Assembly (NCBI GenBank): GCA_049650345.1
Contig: JBARZY010000044.1
Coordinates: 1-64,000, forward strand
Direction: 5' to 3'
DNA: 64,000 nt
Origin: Glaciecola sp049650345
GTDB lineage: Bacteria; Pseudomonadota; Gammaproteobacteria; Enterobacterales; Alteromonadaceae
Part shown: one piece after another, positions 43,597 through 52,157 of the stretch
How the letters are laid out: each line of letters opens with the position of its first letter
Position numbering within the stretch: the stretch's first letter is position 1
Notes under the pieces: model-generated
The model's input: the letters and a program-made list of their open reading frames with translations, nothing else
The model's database searches: none
Told to the model about the DNA's origin: nothing
Translations under genes and position numbers: made by a program

Positions 43597-44826
43597 TTAC
43601 TTAAAGGTTGCTTTCATGGTTTCGGCCCAAGCCATTGATTGATAATACATTGCAAATAGGTCTGACACGTCAATATCAGTTGTCTTCGCTATGGTATCAA
43701 TGTCAGCCCAATTAGCGTGTTCAAAAGCAATACAGGTTTGGTATTGTTGGGCTAATTGAGTTTTTAACGGCTGTTGGCAAAGTACTTTTTTTATTTCTTC
43801 AGAGAATGGTAAATTTTTCATGACTTGCTGCATAGGCATGTCTAACAGTGCATCAATCAATGAAAACAGCCCTAATACAAAACTATTCGGCGGGTCTTGT
43901 TTGCATTGCATTTTTTCCGCAAGCAGTTTACAAAAATGTGCTCTGCACAGGCTCATTACAATCAGGTCTATTGGTTTGTTACCTTTTAAATTAGCAATGG
44001 CGAGCAAGGCAATAAACTTTTTGAGTTCTACTTCGCCTAAATACTTCAAAGCGTGATTTAGGGAGCCTATGTTTTGGCGTTTATTAATTAATGGATTATT
44101 GATAAATCGCATTAACTTAAATGACAAACCTACATCGGTCTCGAATATTTCGTTAATTTTACCGAAATCAAAGTCAGGGGAAACGCTTATTCCTACCAAC
44201 TCAACAACAGAGCTTAATGAAACCTCAATGGTATTGTGCTTGACCATTTCTGGTTTAGATAAAAAATACCCCTGAAAATATTGAAAGCCGGCCGCCTTAA
44301 GATCTTCAAATTCTTGGATAGTTTCTACTCTCTCTGCAATCAACACTTTTCCTTCGCTGCGAAACGAGGTGAGGCGTTCAACGATAGCTGGGTTGCTTAA
44401 GTCTATTGCTTCTACTTCTAACTTGATAAAACGCACATAGGGCATTAATGCTTCCCATTGCGGAGAAAAGTCATAATCGTCAAGGGCAATTTTGTAGCCT
44501 AGATTGTGTATGTGCTCAATTGCTTTCACAAGTTCAGGTGTAATGTTCACTGACTCAACCACCTCAACCACCATATTTAACGGGTCGAAAGTAGATGGAA
44601 ACCGATACAGTAAAGTATCTTCGTGAAAATTGATAAAGGCATATTTGTCAAAGGTAAGGTTCTCTATTCCGATAGATAAATGTGAATCTGCAATTATGCT
44701 ACTAGTGGCTTCGTCAGGTGGTATATCAGGAAAGCAATTTTCTTTGCCATTGCGAAACAATAGTTCATAACCAAAAACGCGTTTATTGATATCATAGATT
44801 GCCTGGCGGGCTACATATGCAAACAT
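43597..44826 (-). CDS. EAL plus HDOD domain protein with largely retained EAL residues
   Basis: A 409-residue paralogue of the next gene. The EAL half keeps ELLFR, the Asn of FINFHED, Glu of VVEVVES, DD of ALDDYDF, Lys of FIKLEVEA, Glu of AERVET and QG of YFQGYFLSKP, although the DDFGTGYSS loop itself is DDYDFSPQW. It could bind or even cleave c-di-GMP. The HDOD half (FKLMRFINNPLINKRQ, NHALKYLGE) is a protein-interaction module lacking HD metal residues. AAGG before ATG 44826. It faces away from rpoH. Confidence 0.87.
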   Translation of the reverse strand: MFAYVARQAIYDINKRVFGYELLFRNGKENCFPDIPPDEATSSIIADSHLSIGIENLTFDKYAFINFHEDTLLYRFPSTFDPLNMVVEVVESVNITPELVKAIEHIHNLGYKIALDDYDFSPQWEALMPYVRFIKLEVEAIDLSNPAIVERLTSFRSEGKVLIAERVETIQEFEDLKAAGFQYFQGYFLSKPEMVKHNTIEVSLSSVVELVGISVSPDFDFGKINEIFETDVGLSFKLMRFINNPLINKRQNIGSLNHALKYLGEVELKKFIALLAIANLKGNKPIDLIVMSLCRAHFCKLLAEKMQCKQDPPNSFVLGLFSLIDALLDMPMQQVMKNLPFSEEIKKVLCQQPLKTQLAQQYQTCIAFEHANWADIDTIAKTTDIDVSDLFAMYYQSMAWAETMKATFK

Positions 44827-44956
44827 TTTTTACCTTATTTTAGTTATTCAGACGTTTTTTGTGTTTTAAGAACAGCATACTAACGAGTATTTTGAAAAAT
44901 CCATTTTTTGCGACGTTATAGGTTAACGGTCAATTCCTCAATTATCTGAATAAAGA

Positions 44957-44987
44957 TTGATCATTTTTCTCACAAAAATATTATAAT
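44957..44987 (+). promoter_or_regulatory. candidate sigma-70 promoter upstream of rpoH
   Basis: TTGATC (44957-44962) is followed 16 bases later by TATTAT (44979-44984) and 19 bases later by the consensus TATAAT (44982-44987). It lies about 228 bases before the rpoH start. Confidence 0.4.
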
Positions 44988-45064
44988 ACTTTTGTTTTAT
45001 GACTTGTGTTTCTGCGCTTAATCCTTATATTGTTCTAATAACAAAAATTTGAAAGGTTTTCGCA

Positions 45065-45092
45065 GAACTAAAGGTCTTTTTAATGGTCATAA
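45065..45092 (+). promoter_or_regulatory. candidate sigma-E promoter of rpoH
   Basis: GAACTA (45065-45070), a 15-base spacer and GTCATAA (45086-45092) match the spacing and most bases of the sigma-E type promoter that drives rpoH in E. coli (GAACTT, 15 bases, GTCTGATA). It lies about 122 bases upstream of the start. Confidence 0.45.
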
Positions 45093-45214
45093 CAGTATCA
45101 ATAAGCATCACGTAAGAATGCGGTAAAGAAACCGCAGAATGCAACGATAATACAAATAAATATGGCAAACCTGTTAGTTACATTATCATCACTGCGAGCG
45201 TAAACGAGGTAACA

Positions 45215-46069
45215 ATGAAACAAGACATGCACTCTTTAGCCTTATCGGTCTCAAATGGCGGTAGCATTGAAAGCTACATGCAGGCGGTTTCTGGCATTCA
45301 AATGCTTACAGCCGAAGAAGAGAAATCTCTGGCGATACGCTTATTCGAAAATCAAGATTTAGAAGCGGCGCGCGCATTGGTAATGTCGCACCTGCGTTTT
45401 GTTGTGCACATTGCTAAGTCATATTCAGGTTACGGCTTACCACAAGCCGACCTGATTCAAGAAGGTAACATAGGCTTAATGAAAGCCGTTAAACGTTTTG
45501 ACCCTAACGTGGGCGTTCGTTTGGTATCGTTTGCTGTGCATTGGATCAAAGCTGAAATACACGAGTTTGTACTCAAAAACTGGCGTATTGTTAAAGTGGC
45601 AACTACCAAAGCACAACGTAAATTATTTTTTAATCTACGCAAAGCTAAAAAGCGTCTTGGTTGGTTCACTCACGAAGAAGTACAAAAAGTAGCCGAAGAA
45701 CTCAACGTGAGTACTAAAGAAGTGCTGCAAATGGAATCGCGGATGGCAAATCAAGATACCGCTTTTGATTTAGGTGCTGATGACGATGACTCTGCTAATT
45801 ATAGCCCTTCACAATATTTAGAAGATAAGTCAACTAACGTTGAAATGTCGGTTATTAATTCAGACTTGGATGCAAGCGCTACAAAGCGCCTACATGCAGC
45901 TATTAAAACCTTAGACGACAGAAGCCAACACATTATCGAAACACGATGGCTCGCTGATGACAAACTTACGCTTCAAGACTTAGCTGATGAGTATCAAGTG
46001 TCTGCTGAGCGTGTTCGTCAGATTGAAAAGAACGCTATGAAAAAACTGCAATCGGCTATGATTGCGTAG
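45215..46069 (+). CDS. rpoH: RNA polymerase heat-shock sigma factor RpoH (sigma-32)
   Basis: Directs polymerase to heat-shock promoters. Region 2 contains HLRFVVHIAKSYSGYGLP, DLIQEGNIGLMKAVKRFDP and VRLVSFAVHWIKAEI; the RpoH-specific box is QRKLFFNLRKAKKRLG, involved in stability and chaperone control. Region 4 ends LADEYQVSAERVRQIEKNAMKKL. Length 284 equals E. coli. GAGG precedes the ATG. It is followed by a strong terminator. The usual ftsYEX-rpoH linkage is interrupted by the EAL-HDOD pair. Confidence 0.97.
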   Translation: MKQDMHSLALSVSNGGSIESYMQAVSGIQMLTAEEEKSLAIRLFENQDLEAARALVMSHLRFVVHIAKSYSGYGLPQADLIQEGNIGLMKAVKRFDPNVGVRLVSFAVHWIKAEIHEFVLKNWRIVKVATTKAQRKLFFNLRKAKKRLGWFTHEEVQKVAEELNVSTKEVLQMESRMANQDTAFDLGADDDDSANYSPSQYLEDKSTNVEMSVINSDLDASATKRLHAAIKTLDDRSQHIIETRWLADDKLTLQDLADEYQVSAERVRQIEKNAMKKLQSAMIA

Positions 46070-46079
46070 TTATTTAATG

Positions 46080-46118
46080 AATACAAAAAAGCCGCTTTTA
46101 TAGCGGCTTTTTTGTATT
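46080..46118. terminator. bidirectional Rho-independent terminator after rpoH
   Basis: Perfect 17-base arms (46080-46096 and 46102-46118) with a 5-base loop: an A tract, GCCGCT, loop, AGCGGC and a T tract. It can form a GC stem with six or more U on either strand, serving rpoH (plus) and the yiiD-like gene (minus), which ends 14 bases on. Confidence 0.88.
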
Positions 46119-46131
46119 CATATCGTGTACT

Positions 46132-47040
46132 TTATTGTGTTTGGTTTGACGGCAACACCCAATATTGCCCCGTAAAAGCAGCTACAGGCTTATCGTTATC
46201 ATGAATATCAACAGTTAACGCTACCGGGCATTTCTTACCTTTTGGTAATAACTCAAACTTACCTCTAACACTTTCAATATTGCAAATTGCTCTGGGCTTC
46301 ATCGACACGGGCTTGTGGTAATGAATACTGGCATCACCTAGTACAATTTCGCCACTGAGTCCTTTTTGTTTTAGCTGCAAGAATATCATTCCCCAACCTG
46401 TCAAAGTGGCTAACGAATAGATGCTGCCGGCAAACATAGTGCCGTGTAAATTAATATTTTTATTCAGTGAAGCGCGTGTTTCTATTGTACGTTCGGTATA
46501 TTGGTGCAGTTTAATCCCCATGTGTTCTGAAATGGGGATTTGTTCATGCCATGTATTTTGTAACTCTTTGCACCACAAAGGATGAAGCATAAGAACAGAG
46601 TTATCGACTAAATCCTTGCTCATTTGTTTTCTTTTGAGTTTACCCAACTCTACAGGAGCATCATTTTCTATTTTATATCCACAAGCTTGAAAAAAGTGTA
46701 TCGACGTTTCACGAGAGTTAGTAACCGCTCGTTCTGCGCCCAAATCTCTTGCAACTTGTTCTAAGGCGCTTAACATGGTGTGACCCAAACCTTTACGGCG
46801 GTATTTATCGCTAACTGCAACGTGTCGTATTTGCGCTTCTTCTGACGTATTGAGATGAACGCGGCCTATGGCTGCGATCTCGCCTGCACCATTTACAAGC
46901 ATGCGATGCTCGCTTACGCTTTCGTACTCATCCTTTTCAGAGCCTTCAGGAAATCCCCACGGCTGTCGAAGGCATTGCCATCTAAATGTAAAATACTGCT
47001 GTAATTCTTGCTCAGTATTTGGCTTTGCAATTGTAAACAC
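46132..47040 (-). CDS. bifunctional GNAT acetyltransferase / hotdog thioesterase (YiiD-like)
   Basis: A fusion protein of 302 residues. The N-terminal GNAT domain (about 1-145) has the acetyl-CoA loop VSDKYRRKGLGHTMLSAL and a FFQACGYKIEND end. The C-terminal half (about 155-295) is a thioesterase-like hotdog fold (NLHGTMFAGSIYSLATLTGWG, in part HGTMFAGSIYSLATL). The same fusion, YiiD, is adjacent to dtd in E. coli, and dtd is the next gene here too. Substrates are unknown; links to fatty-acid metabolism are suggested for relatives. Confidence 0.88.
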   Translation of the reverse strand: MFTIAKPNTEQELQQYFTFRWQCLRQPWGFPEGSEKDEYESVSEHRMLVNGAGEIAAIGRVHLNTSEEAQIRHVAVSDKYRRKGLGHTMLSALEQVARDLGAERAVTNSRETSIHFFQACGYKIENDAPVELGKLKRKQMSKDLVDNSVLMLHPLWCKELQNTWHEQIPISEHMGIKLHQYTERTIETRASLNKNINLHGTMFAGSIYSLATLTGWGMIFLQLKQKGLSGEIVLGDASIHYHKPVSMKPRAICNIESVRGKFELLPKGKKCPVALTVDIHDNDKPVAAFTGQYWVLPSNQTQ

Positions 47041-47182
47041 GTGATTTCCCTTTTTTAACCAATACGCTTTACTCGGTAAGGTATTGTTATGCCCAATACT
47101 TCATTACCTTGTATTTATATGTGTCAGCAACTAATGGGTTGAGTATATCGTAATATCTGAGCAAGTATTATGATTAAATTTA

Positions 47183-47620
47183 CTAAACCGACAGTATAAA
47201 AGTGGCAGGCCCATCGTTCACTAGTTGTACCTGCATGTTTGCACCATATTGCCCGGTTTGGACTTTGCCATAATGGTTGTTGTAGTGCGTGATGAATGCG
47301 TCATAGAGTACTTCAGCGTCCTTGGGATGTGCTGCACTTGAGAAACCAGGGCGATTTCCTTTGCTTGTTTCTGCCGCAAGAGTAAATTGAGACACCACTA
47401 ACAGCCCACCTTTAGTATCCTGAATACTTAGGTTCATCTTATGCTCAGTGTCTTCAAAAATCCGCAAGTTTGCGACTTTTTTTGCTAGCTTTTCAATATG
47501 TAGATTATTATCGTGTTTCTGTATCCCTAAAAATAGCAATACGCCTTGCTGAATACTGCCAATAATCTGATTATCTACTTCTACACTGGCTGATTTTACT
47601 CGCTGAATCAAACCTATCAT
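47183..47620 (-). CDS. dtd: D-aminoacyl-tRNA deacylase
   Basis: Removes D-amino acids mischarged on tRNA. The two family motifs are SQFTLAAETSKGNRPGFSSA and the C-terminal NDGPATFIL, where the Gly-Pro pair forms the cross-subunit chiral proofreading site. Length 145 is exact for the family. Its ATG overlaps the pip stop by four bases; 142 bases separate it from the yiiD-like gene. Confidence 0.95.
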   Translation of the reverse strand: MIGLIQRVKSASVEVDNQIIGSIQQGVLLFLGIQKHDNNLHIEKLAKKVANLRIFEDTEHKMNLSIQDTKGGLLVVSQFTLAAETSKGNRPGFSSAAHPKDAEVLYDAFITHYNNHYGKVQTGQYGANMQVQLVNDGPATFILSV

Positions 47621-48570
47621 TGATTTTGTAAAGCCTCCTCAGTGCTCTCAAGCGCTTCTACCAGGGCCTGACCTATACCGCGTTCTATCATACTGTGTCC
47701 TGCTGCTTCAATAATACGCAATGTTGCATTATCGAGGCTTTCATGAAGGGCAACGGCTGCCTCACACTTACAAATCATGTCATATCTGCCGTGAATAATA
47801 TGACAGGGTATGTGAGCAATTTTATGCGCGTTTTCTAAGATGTAGTTTTGGCTAATAAAGCAATGGTTAATTAAATAATGACACTCAAATAAGGCTAAAA
47901 TGTAAGACTGTTTTGATGTTGCGTAATCGCTGGCGTTTCGTTGAACACCCGAAAGCTGAGAAATACTGCCTTCCCAGTTATACCAACGCTCAGCTGCGTT
48001 TATGCGAACATCTCGGTTATTGGAAGTAAGGTCTCGGTAAAACTGCTTACATATGGTTTCGCTGTTTGTCAGCTCATAATTACCCACAAATGCAGTGTAC
48101 TCGTTTTTGAATACTTGCGCGGCACCGCCGTCAGCAGATATAAACCAATCGACATCTTGCGGTCGCCCTAAAAAGACGCCCCTAAGAACCATTGCGCTTA
48201 CGTGGTGTGGAAATTTTATAGCATAGGCCAACGACAATGTTGAACCCCATGACCCGCCAAACAGTAGCCATTTATCAATATCAAAATGCTGCCGGATTTG
48301 TTCTATATCGTTTAAGAGCGTTGTTATGTTATTCGAATCAAGACAGCCCGATGGTGCAGAGCGCCCACAACCGCGTTGATCAAATGCTATCAAGCGATAA
48401 CCTTTGCCGGCGAAAGGCCAATTGTAATTGTCGCCTATTCCGGCTCCGGGACCTCCATGCACATACAATGCTGGTATGCCATCTAAATACCCCGACTCTT
48501 CAACGTGTAGTTTATGGCCATCACTGGTTTCTACCGTGGTTTGTTTTACAGCTTTAAATCCATCTAACAT
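47617..48570 (-). CDS. pip: proline iminopeptidase
   Basis: An alpha/beta-hydrolase (S33 peptidase) that removes N-terminal proline. The oxyanion loop HGGPGAG, DQRGCGRSAPSG and the nucleophile GGSWGSTLSLAYA are diagnostic, with the C-terminal Asp in HGRYDMICK and His in AAGHSM. AGGGG before ATG 48570 fixes the start, 15 codons inside the longest open frame. Translationally coupled to dtd. Confidence 0.93.
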   Translation of the reverse strand: MLDGFKAVKQTTVETSDGHKLHVEESGYLDGIPALYVHGGPGAGIGDNYNWPFAGKGYRLIAFDQRGCGRSAPSGCLDSNNITTLLNDIEQIRQHFDIDKWLLFGGSWGSTLSLAYAIKFPHHVSAMVLRGVFLGRPQDVDWFISADGGAAQVFKNEYTAFVGNYELTNSETICKQFYRDLTSNNRDVRINAAERWYNWEGSISQLSGVQRNASDYATSKQSYILALFECHYLINHCFISQNYILENAHKIAHIPCHIIHGRYDMICKCEAAVALHESLDNATLRIIEAAGHSMIERGIGQALVEALESTEEALQNQ

Positions 48571-48798
48571 ATATACCCCTGTGGTTTTTAAACCCTTCTC
48601 CCTGCTTAACAGCAACTTGCAATCGTTGAGTATGTTGATATCTTTATTAACTAACTATGTAACTTGCGTTGTTTTGTCTGTGTTTTATTGGAGGCTGTTG
48701 AAAAGTTATTCCTCTCTGCAGAGTTATACTATAATTGTTATTTATGTACAGTCTAATGACTAAATGTTACAAAAGATTAATCACATAATGGAGTAAGT

Positions 48799-49026
48799 AT
48801 GTCAGGTCAAGGTTCGGGCGGTAACGTCATCGCTGCAATATGCAGTATTTTTTTCCCAGGTTTGGGTCAATTAGTGCAAGGAAGAATACTCGCTGCCATT
48901 CTTTTCTTTCTTTTTGTAGGGGCTGGATATGGGCTATTTTTTCTGGTATTTCCAGCCATTATTGGCGGCATAATCCATTTGTGGTGCATAATTGACGCGG
49001 CTAAATTCAGGGCTGGTCATGATTAA
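48799..49026 (+). CDS. small two-helix membrane protein, TM2-like
   Basis: A 75-residue inner-membrane protein: a Gly-rich start, helix one (about 9-25, ICSIFFPGLGQLVQGR) and helices to the end (about 28-65), closing IIDAAKFRAGHD. The 'PGLGQ..QG' turn is typical of short TM2/DUF5683-like membrane proteins. GGAG five bases before ATG supports translation. It is followed 24 bases later by a lipoprotein gene, likely in one transcript. Function unknown. Confidence 0.75.
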   Translation: MSGQGSGGNVIAAICSIFFPGLGQLVQGRILAAILFFLFVGAGYGLFFLVFPAIIGGIIHLWCIIDAAKFRAGHD

Positions 49027-49050
49027 CCGTAATATGTTTAAGGTGATAAT

Positions 49051-49707
49051 ATGAGAAAAATAACAATACCTATATTGATTATGGGCTTGGCCCTAGGTGG
49101 TTGTGCTGCGACTATACAAGATGCTTATTTTGATATGTGGGATAAAATGGGTGTCGAAAAACGCGAAATCTTAGTAGATCGCGTAGAAGACGCACAGCAA
49201 ACACAAGAAGACGCTCAGGAACAGTTTACCAGCGCTTTAGAAGAATTTAGCAGCTTGATTGCGTTTGATGGTGGTGAATTAGAAGACGTTTATCAAAATT
49301 TGAATGACCAGCTTGAAGCCAGTCAGGAAAGTGCCGACGAGGTCAGTTCGCGTATTGATAAGGTACAAAGCGTTGCCGAATCGTTATTTCGCGAGTGGGA
49401 AGAAGAATTGGTACTTATTAGTAATCCTAACTTCAAACGCGATAGCAAGCGAAAGCTCAGCGACACTCAGCGTAAATATAATCAATTACTAACCTCGATG
49501 CGTAAAGTCGAATCAAGTATGCAGCCTGTTTTAATTGCCCTGCAGGACAATGTTATCTACTTAAAGCACAACTTAAACGCCAATGCGATTGGTGCGCTTC
49601 AGGGAGAGTTTTCAACAATTAAAAAAGACGTTAACCAATTAATTGCTGAAATGAGCACGGCTATTGCTCAATCAAATGCGTTTATCGAAACCTTAAACGG
49701 GCAATAA
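49051..49707 (+). CDS. DUF2959 family lipoprotein
   Basis: A 218-residue predicted lipoprotein: signal peptide with lipobox LGGC (Cys near residue 18), then MWDKMGVEKREILVDRVEDA, the DUF2959 signature, and long alpha-helical coiled segments to the end. The family has no established function. AAGG precedes the ATG. A strong terminator follows, so the unit is probably the small membrane gene plus this one. Confidence 0.85.
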   Translation: MRKITIPILIMGLALGGCAATIQDAYFDMWDKMGVEKREILVDRVEDAQQTQEDAQEQFTSALEEFSSLIAFDGGELEDVYQNLNDQLEASQESADEVSSRIDKVQSVAESLFREWEEELVLISNPNFKRDSKRKLSDTQRKYNQLLTSMRKVESSMQPVLIALQDNVIYLKHNLNANAIGALQGEFSTIKKDVNQLIAEMSTAIAQSNAFIETLNGQ

Positions 49708-49715
49708 CAACTCAG

Positions 49716-49757
49716 CAGTGAAGTGCGTACTACCGCACTTCACTGTTGTCATTTTTT
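49716..49757 (+). terminator. Rho-independent terminator after the DUF2959 gene
   Basis: A perfect 12-bp stem (49716-49727 with 49734-49745) with a 6-base loop, followed six bases later by TTTTTT. Its T tract reaches the metJ stop codon on the opposite strand. Confidence 0.8.
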
Positions 49758-50079
49758 AGTCTTCGGCCTCTATCTTGGCTACGTCAATCCCCATTTGCGT
49801 CATAATATCTCTCGCTTCTTTTGGGATCCTATGCACATTATCTTTGCGCAGATCTTCATCATTGGGCAGTGGTTGGCCGGTAAACGCATGCAAAAACGCC
49901 TCACACAGCAACTCTGAATTAGTTGCATGACGTAGGTTGTTAACTTGTCTACGAGTACGTTCGTCTGTTAGTACCTTAAGCACTTTAATGGGAATTGAGA
50001 CGGTTACCTTTTTAACTTGCTCACTTTTTTTGCCATGCTCTGCATAGGGGTGCGTGTACTTACCGTTCCATTCAGCCAT
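49756..50079 (-). CDS. metJ: methionine regulon repressor MetJ
   Basis: A ribbon-helix-helix repressor using S-adenosylmethionine as corepressor. The DNA-binding strand is KKVTVSIPIKVLKVLTDERT and the conserved core NNLRHATNSELLCEAFLHAF follows (recognition part LRHATNSELLCEAFLHAF). Length 107 is close to E. coli (105). It is divergent from metF, and Met boxes lie between them, implying autoregulation. No strong ribosome-binding site is visible. Confidence 0.96.
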   Translation of the reverse strand: MAEWNGKYTHPYAEHGKKSEQVKKVTVSIPIKVLKVLTDERTRRQVNNLRHATNSELLCEAFLHAFTGQPLPNDEDLRKDNVHRIPKEARDIMTQMGIDVAKIEAED

Positions 50080-50145
50080 TATTTTTATCGTTGTGTTAGT
50101 GTGGTTATAGCAAAATTCTAACGCTTATAGCGAAAAGATCAATCT

Positions 50146-50205
50146 AGACGTCTAAATTGCTTGACGTCTAGCTAACTTTTTCGTAATTTAGACGTCTAAA
50201 CGTCT
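50146..50205. promoter_or_regulatory. Met-box array (MetJ operators)
   Basis: Near-consensus AGACGTCT units occur at 50146-50153 (8/8), 50162-50169 (7/8), 50190-50197 (8/8) and 50198-50205 (7/8). The first two are in 8-base register with a poor unit between them; the last two are adjacent. The two clusters are four bases out of register. The array lies between metJ and metF. Confidence 0.92.
50161..50189 (+). promoter_or_regulatory. candidate metF promoter overlapped by Met boxes
   Basis: TTGACG (50161-50166), a 17-base spacer and the weak -10 TAATTT (50184-50189). The second Met box covers the -35 and the third and fourth cover the predicted start site, a layout that would allow direct repression by MetJ. 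Confidence 0.4.
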
Positions 50206-50218
50206 ATTTTGGTACATT

Positions 50219-51100
50219 ATGGTTTCTTACGCACAGGGTATCGACGCTCTTAATCAGTCGTTGAGCGAATTACGCGACATTGATGTGTCGTTTGAGTTTT
50301 TTCCACCACAAACACCCACAATGGAAGAGACGTTGTGGAAGTCGGTTGAACGACTTGCGCCTTTGAAGCCGAAATATATGTCGGTAACTTATGGTGCAAA
50401 CAGTGGCGAAAGAGACCGCACGCATTCTGTGGTCAAGCGCATACAAAGTGAAACAGGTGTATCTACCGCCCCGCACTTAACATGTGTTGATGCATCAGAA
50501 GACGAACTAAGGTCTATTGCTAAAGACTATTGGGACTCGGGCATTAAACGTATTGTGGCATTAAGAGGCGATTTACCCGAAGGAATGGTTAAACCCGATT
50601 TGTATGCGTCTGACCTGGTAAGTATTTTGAAAGATGTTGCCGATTTTGATATTTCTGTTGCTGCTTATCCAGAAAAACACCCCGATGCTCCAAACGATCA
50701 ATTTGATTTACTGAACTTAAAACGCAAAGTAGAGGCTGGTGCAAATGAAGCTATTACCCAGTTTTTCTTTGATACCAGCGTATTTTTAAGATTTAGAGAC
50801 CGCGCTGCCGCAGCGGGTATTGACGCAGATATTGTGCCCGGTATCCTGCCGGTAACTAACTACCAAACGCTAGTGCGTTTTGCAGGCATGACCAACGTGC
50901 ATGTGCCCAGTTGGTTACACAAAATGTATGATGGTCTTGATAAAGACGACCAAACCACACGTAACTTGTTGGGTGCAAATATCGCCATGGATATGGTTAA
51001 AGTGTTAGCAAAGGAAGGGGTTAAGCACTTTCATTTTTACACACTTAATCGCAGTGAACTAAGCTATGCGATATGCCATATGCTAGGCGCGAGAAAATAA
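50219..51100 (+). CDS. metF: 5,10-methylenetetrahydrofolate reductase
   Basis: A flavoenzyme supplying methyl-THF for methionine synthesis. Seen: VSFEFFPPQTPTMEETLW with the catalytic Glu, SVTYGANSGERDRTH, PHLTCVDAS, ALRGDLP, and AITQFFFD. Length 293 agrees with E. coli (296). The ATG is 14 bases after the last Met box and lacks a good Shine-Dalgarno sequence, but alignment supports it. Confidence 0.97.
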   Translation: MVSYAQGIDALNQSLSELRDIDVSFEFFPPQTPTMEETLWKSVERLAPLKPKYMSVTYGANSGERDRTHSVVKRIQSETGVSTAPHLTCVDASEDELRSIAKDYWDSGIKRIVALRGDLPEGMVKPDLYASDLVSILKDVADFDISVAAYPEKHPDAPNDQFDLLNLKRKVEAGANEAITQFFFDTSVFLRFRDRAAAAGIDADIVPGILPVTNYQTLVRFAGMTNVHVPSWLHKMYDGLDKDDQTTRNLLGANIAMDMVKVLAKEGVKHFHFYTLNRSELSYAICHMLGARK

Positions 51101-51206
51101 TTATTGTTACCGAATCGCACACTCTGCGTATTTTGGGTGTGGCGTTTCTAATAATCACTTAATTTGCTAAACTCTCTGGCTAGGCACGTTGTCTACATTT
51201 TATAAA

Positions 51207-52157
51207 ATGACGGGAACTTTAGTGAATCAACCCACCTCTATTATCGATAGCACAAAACACTACTTGATGGTGCGTGCTCCCTTAAGTAAAAAAATACTGA
51301 TTAACTTTTGGCAAGACTTAAAGGGTGAGCGTATAACAGTGTCTGCTGGTCACTTAGCTTACGTCAGTTTGCTTTCACTAGTGCCCGTTATTATGGTCTT
51401 CTTCATGATCATGTCGGCATTTCCCGCTTTCGCGGAAATCCGTGGTCAATTTGAAACTTTCATCTTTAATAACTTTGTACCTCATGCTGGCGATGTGGTT
51501 GAAAAATACGTGACTGAGTTTGTAGGCAATGCATCGAGTATGGGGGCTGCGAGTATTTTTTCGTTGCTGGTTGTTGCACTGCTGCTAATTTCTAATATTG
51601 ATAAAACGTTTAATCATCTTTGGAAAACCCAAGTGCAGCGGCCATTGGTGTATACCTTTGCTATATATTGGATGGTAATAACGTTAGGTCCTTTGCTCAT
51701 TGGTGTAAGTATCGCGGTAAGTTCCTATTTAGGCACAATTGCTACCTTTGCCGATGACTACACACCAGGTGTGGGCACTTTGTTTTTAAAGTTAGTGCCA
51801 TGGGCCGCTACCATTGGTGCTTTTTTACTATTGTATATGATTGTGCCAAATAGACCGGTGCGAGCAAAATATGCATTTTTTGGCGCATTATTGGCTGCAA
51901 TTTTGTTTGAACTTACCAAGCGAGGCTTTGCCTTGTACGTGACCAGCTTTCCCTCGTATCAGGTAATATATGGGGCTCTTGCGGTTATCCCTATATTGTT
52001 TGTATGGGTGTATTTGTCGTGGATAGTTGTGCTGTTGGGCGCCGTATTTACCTATAGTATTACTAATACCAGTGAACAACATGCGCAAGAAAGTGAGGAT
52101 GTCACTGACACAGACGCTTCTGAAATTGATAAACCTAAAACGTCAGTTTCTGGCTAA
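51207..52157 (+). CDS. YihY/BrkB-family inner-membrane protein (UPF0761)
   Basis: A six-helix membrane protein of about 316 residues with the YihY pattern: ITVSAGHLAYVSLLSLVPV, an IFSLLVVALLLISNIDKTFNHLW helix (in part LISNIDKTFNHLW) and IPILFVWVYLSWIVVLLGA. The function is unknown despite the historical name ribonuclease BN. An acidic C-terminal tail follows. In E. coli yihY neighbours dtd and yiiD, which are 3.6-5 kb away here. No clear ribosome-binding site; the start is tentative. Confidence 0.9.
   Translation: MTGTLVNQPTSIIDSTKHYLMVRAPLSKKILINFWQDLKGERITVSAGHLAYVSLLSLVPVIMVFFMIMSAFPAFAEIRGQFETFIFNNFVPHAGDVVEKYVTEFVGNASSMGAASIFSLLVVALLLISNIDKTFNHLWKTQVQRPLVYTFAIYWMVITLGPLLIGVSIAVSSYLGTIATFADDYTPGVGTLFLKLVPWAATIGAFLLLYMIVPNRPVRAKYAFFGALLAAILFELTKRGFALYVTSFPSYQVIYGALAVIPILFVWVYLSWIVVLLGAVFTYSITNTSEQHAQESEDVTDTDASEIDKPKTSVSG

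Larger units (their letters stand above)
44827..45214. other. 388-base regulatory region upstream of rpoH
   Basis: No gene is seen here. It is AT-rich and must hold the promoters of rpoH (rightward) and of the EAL-HDOD pair (leftward). Two candidate rpoH promoters are listed separately. A 6-bp GC-rich hairpin (TGCGGT 45119-45124 with ACCGCA 45131-45136, loop AAAGAA) sits about 80 bases before the rpoH start, flanked on both sides by the direct repeat AGAATGC. Confidence 0.6.

Noticed and set aside
48571..48763. Plus-strand frame upstream of the small membrane gene
   Set aside because: It runs antisense through the start of pip, has unnatural composition, and no ribosome-binding site.
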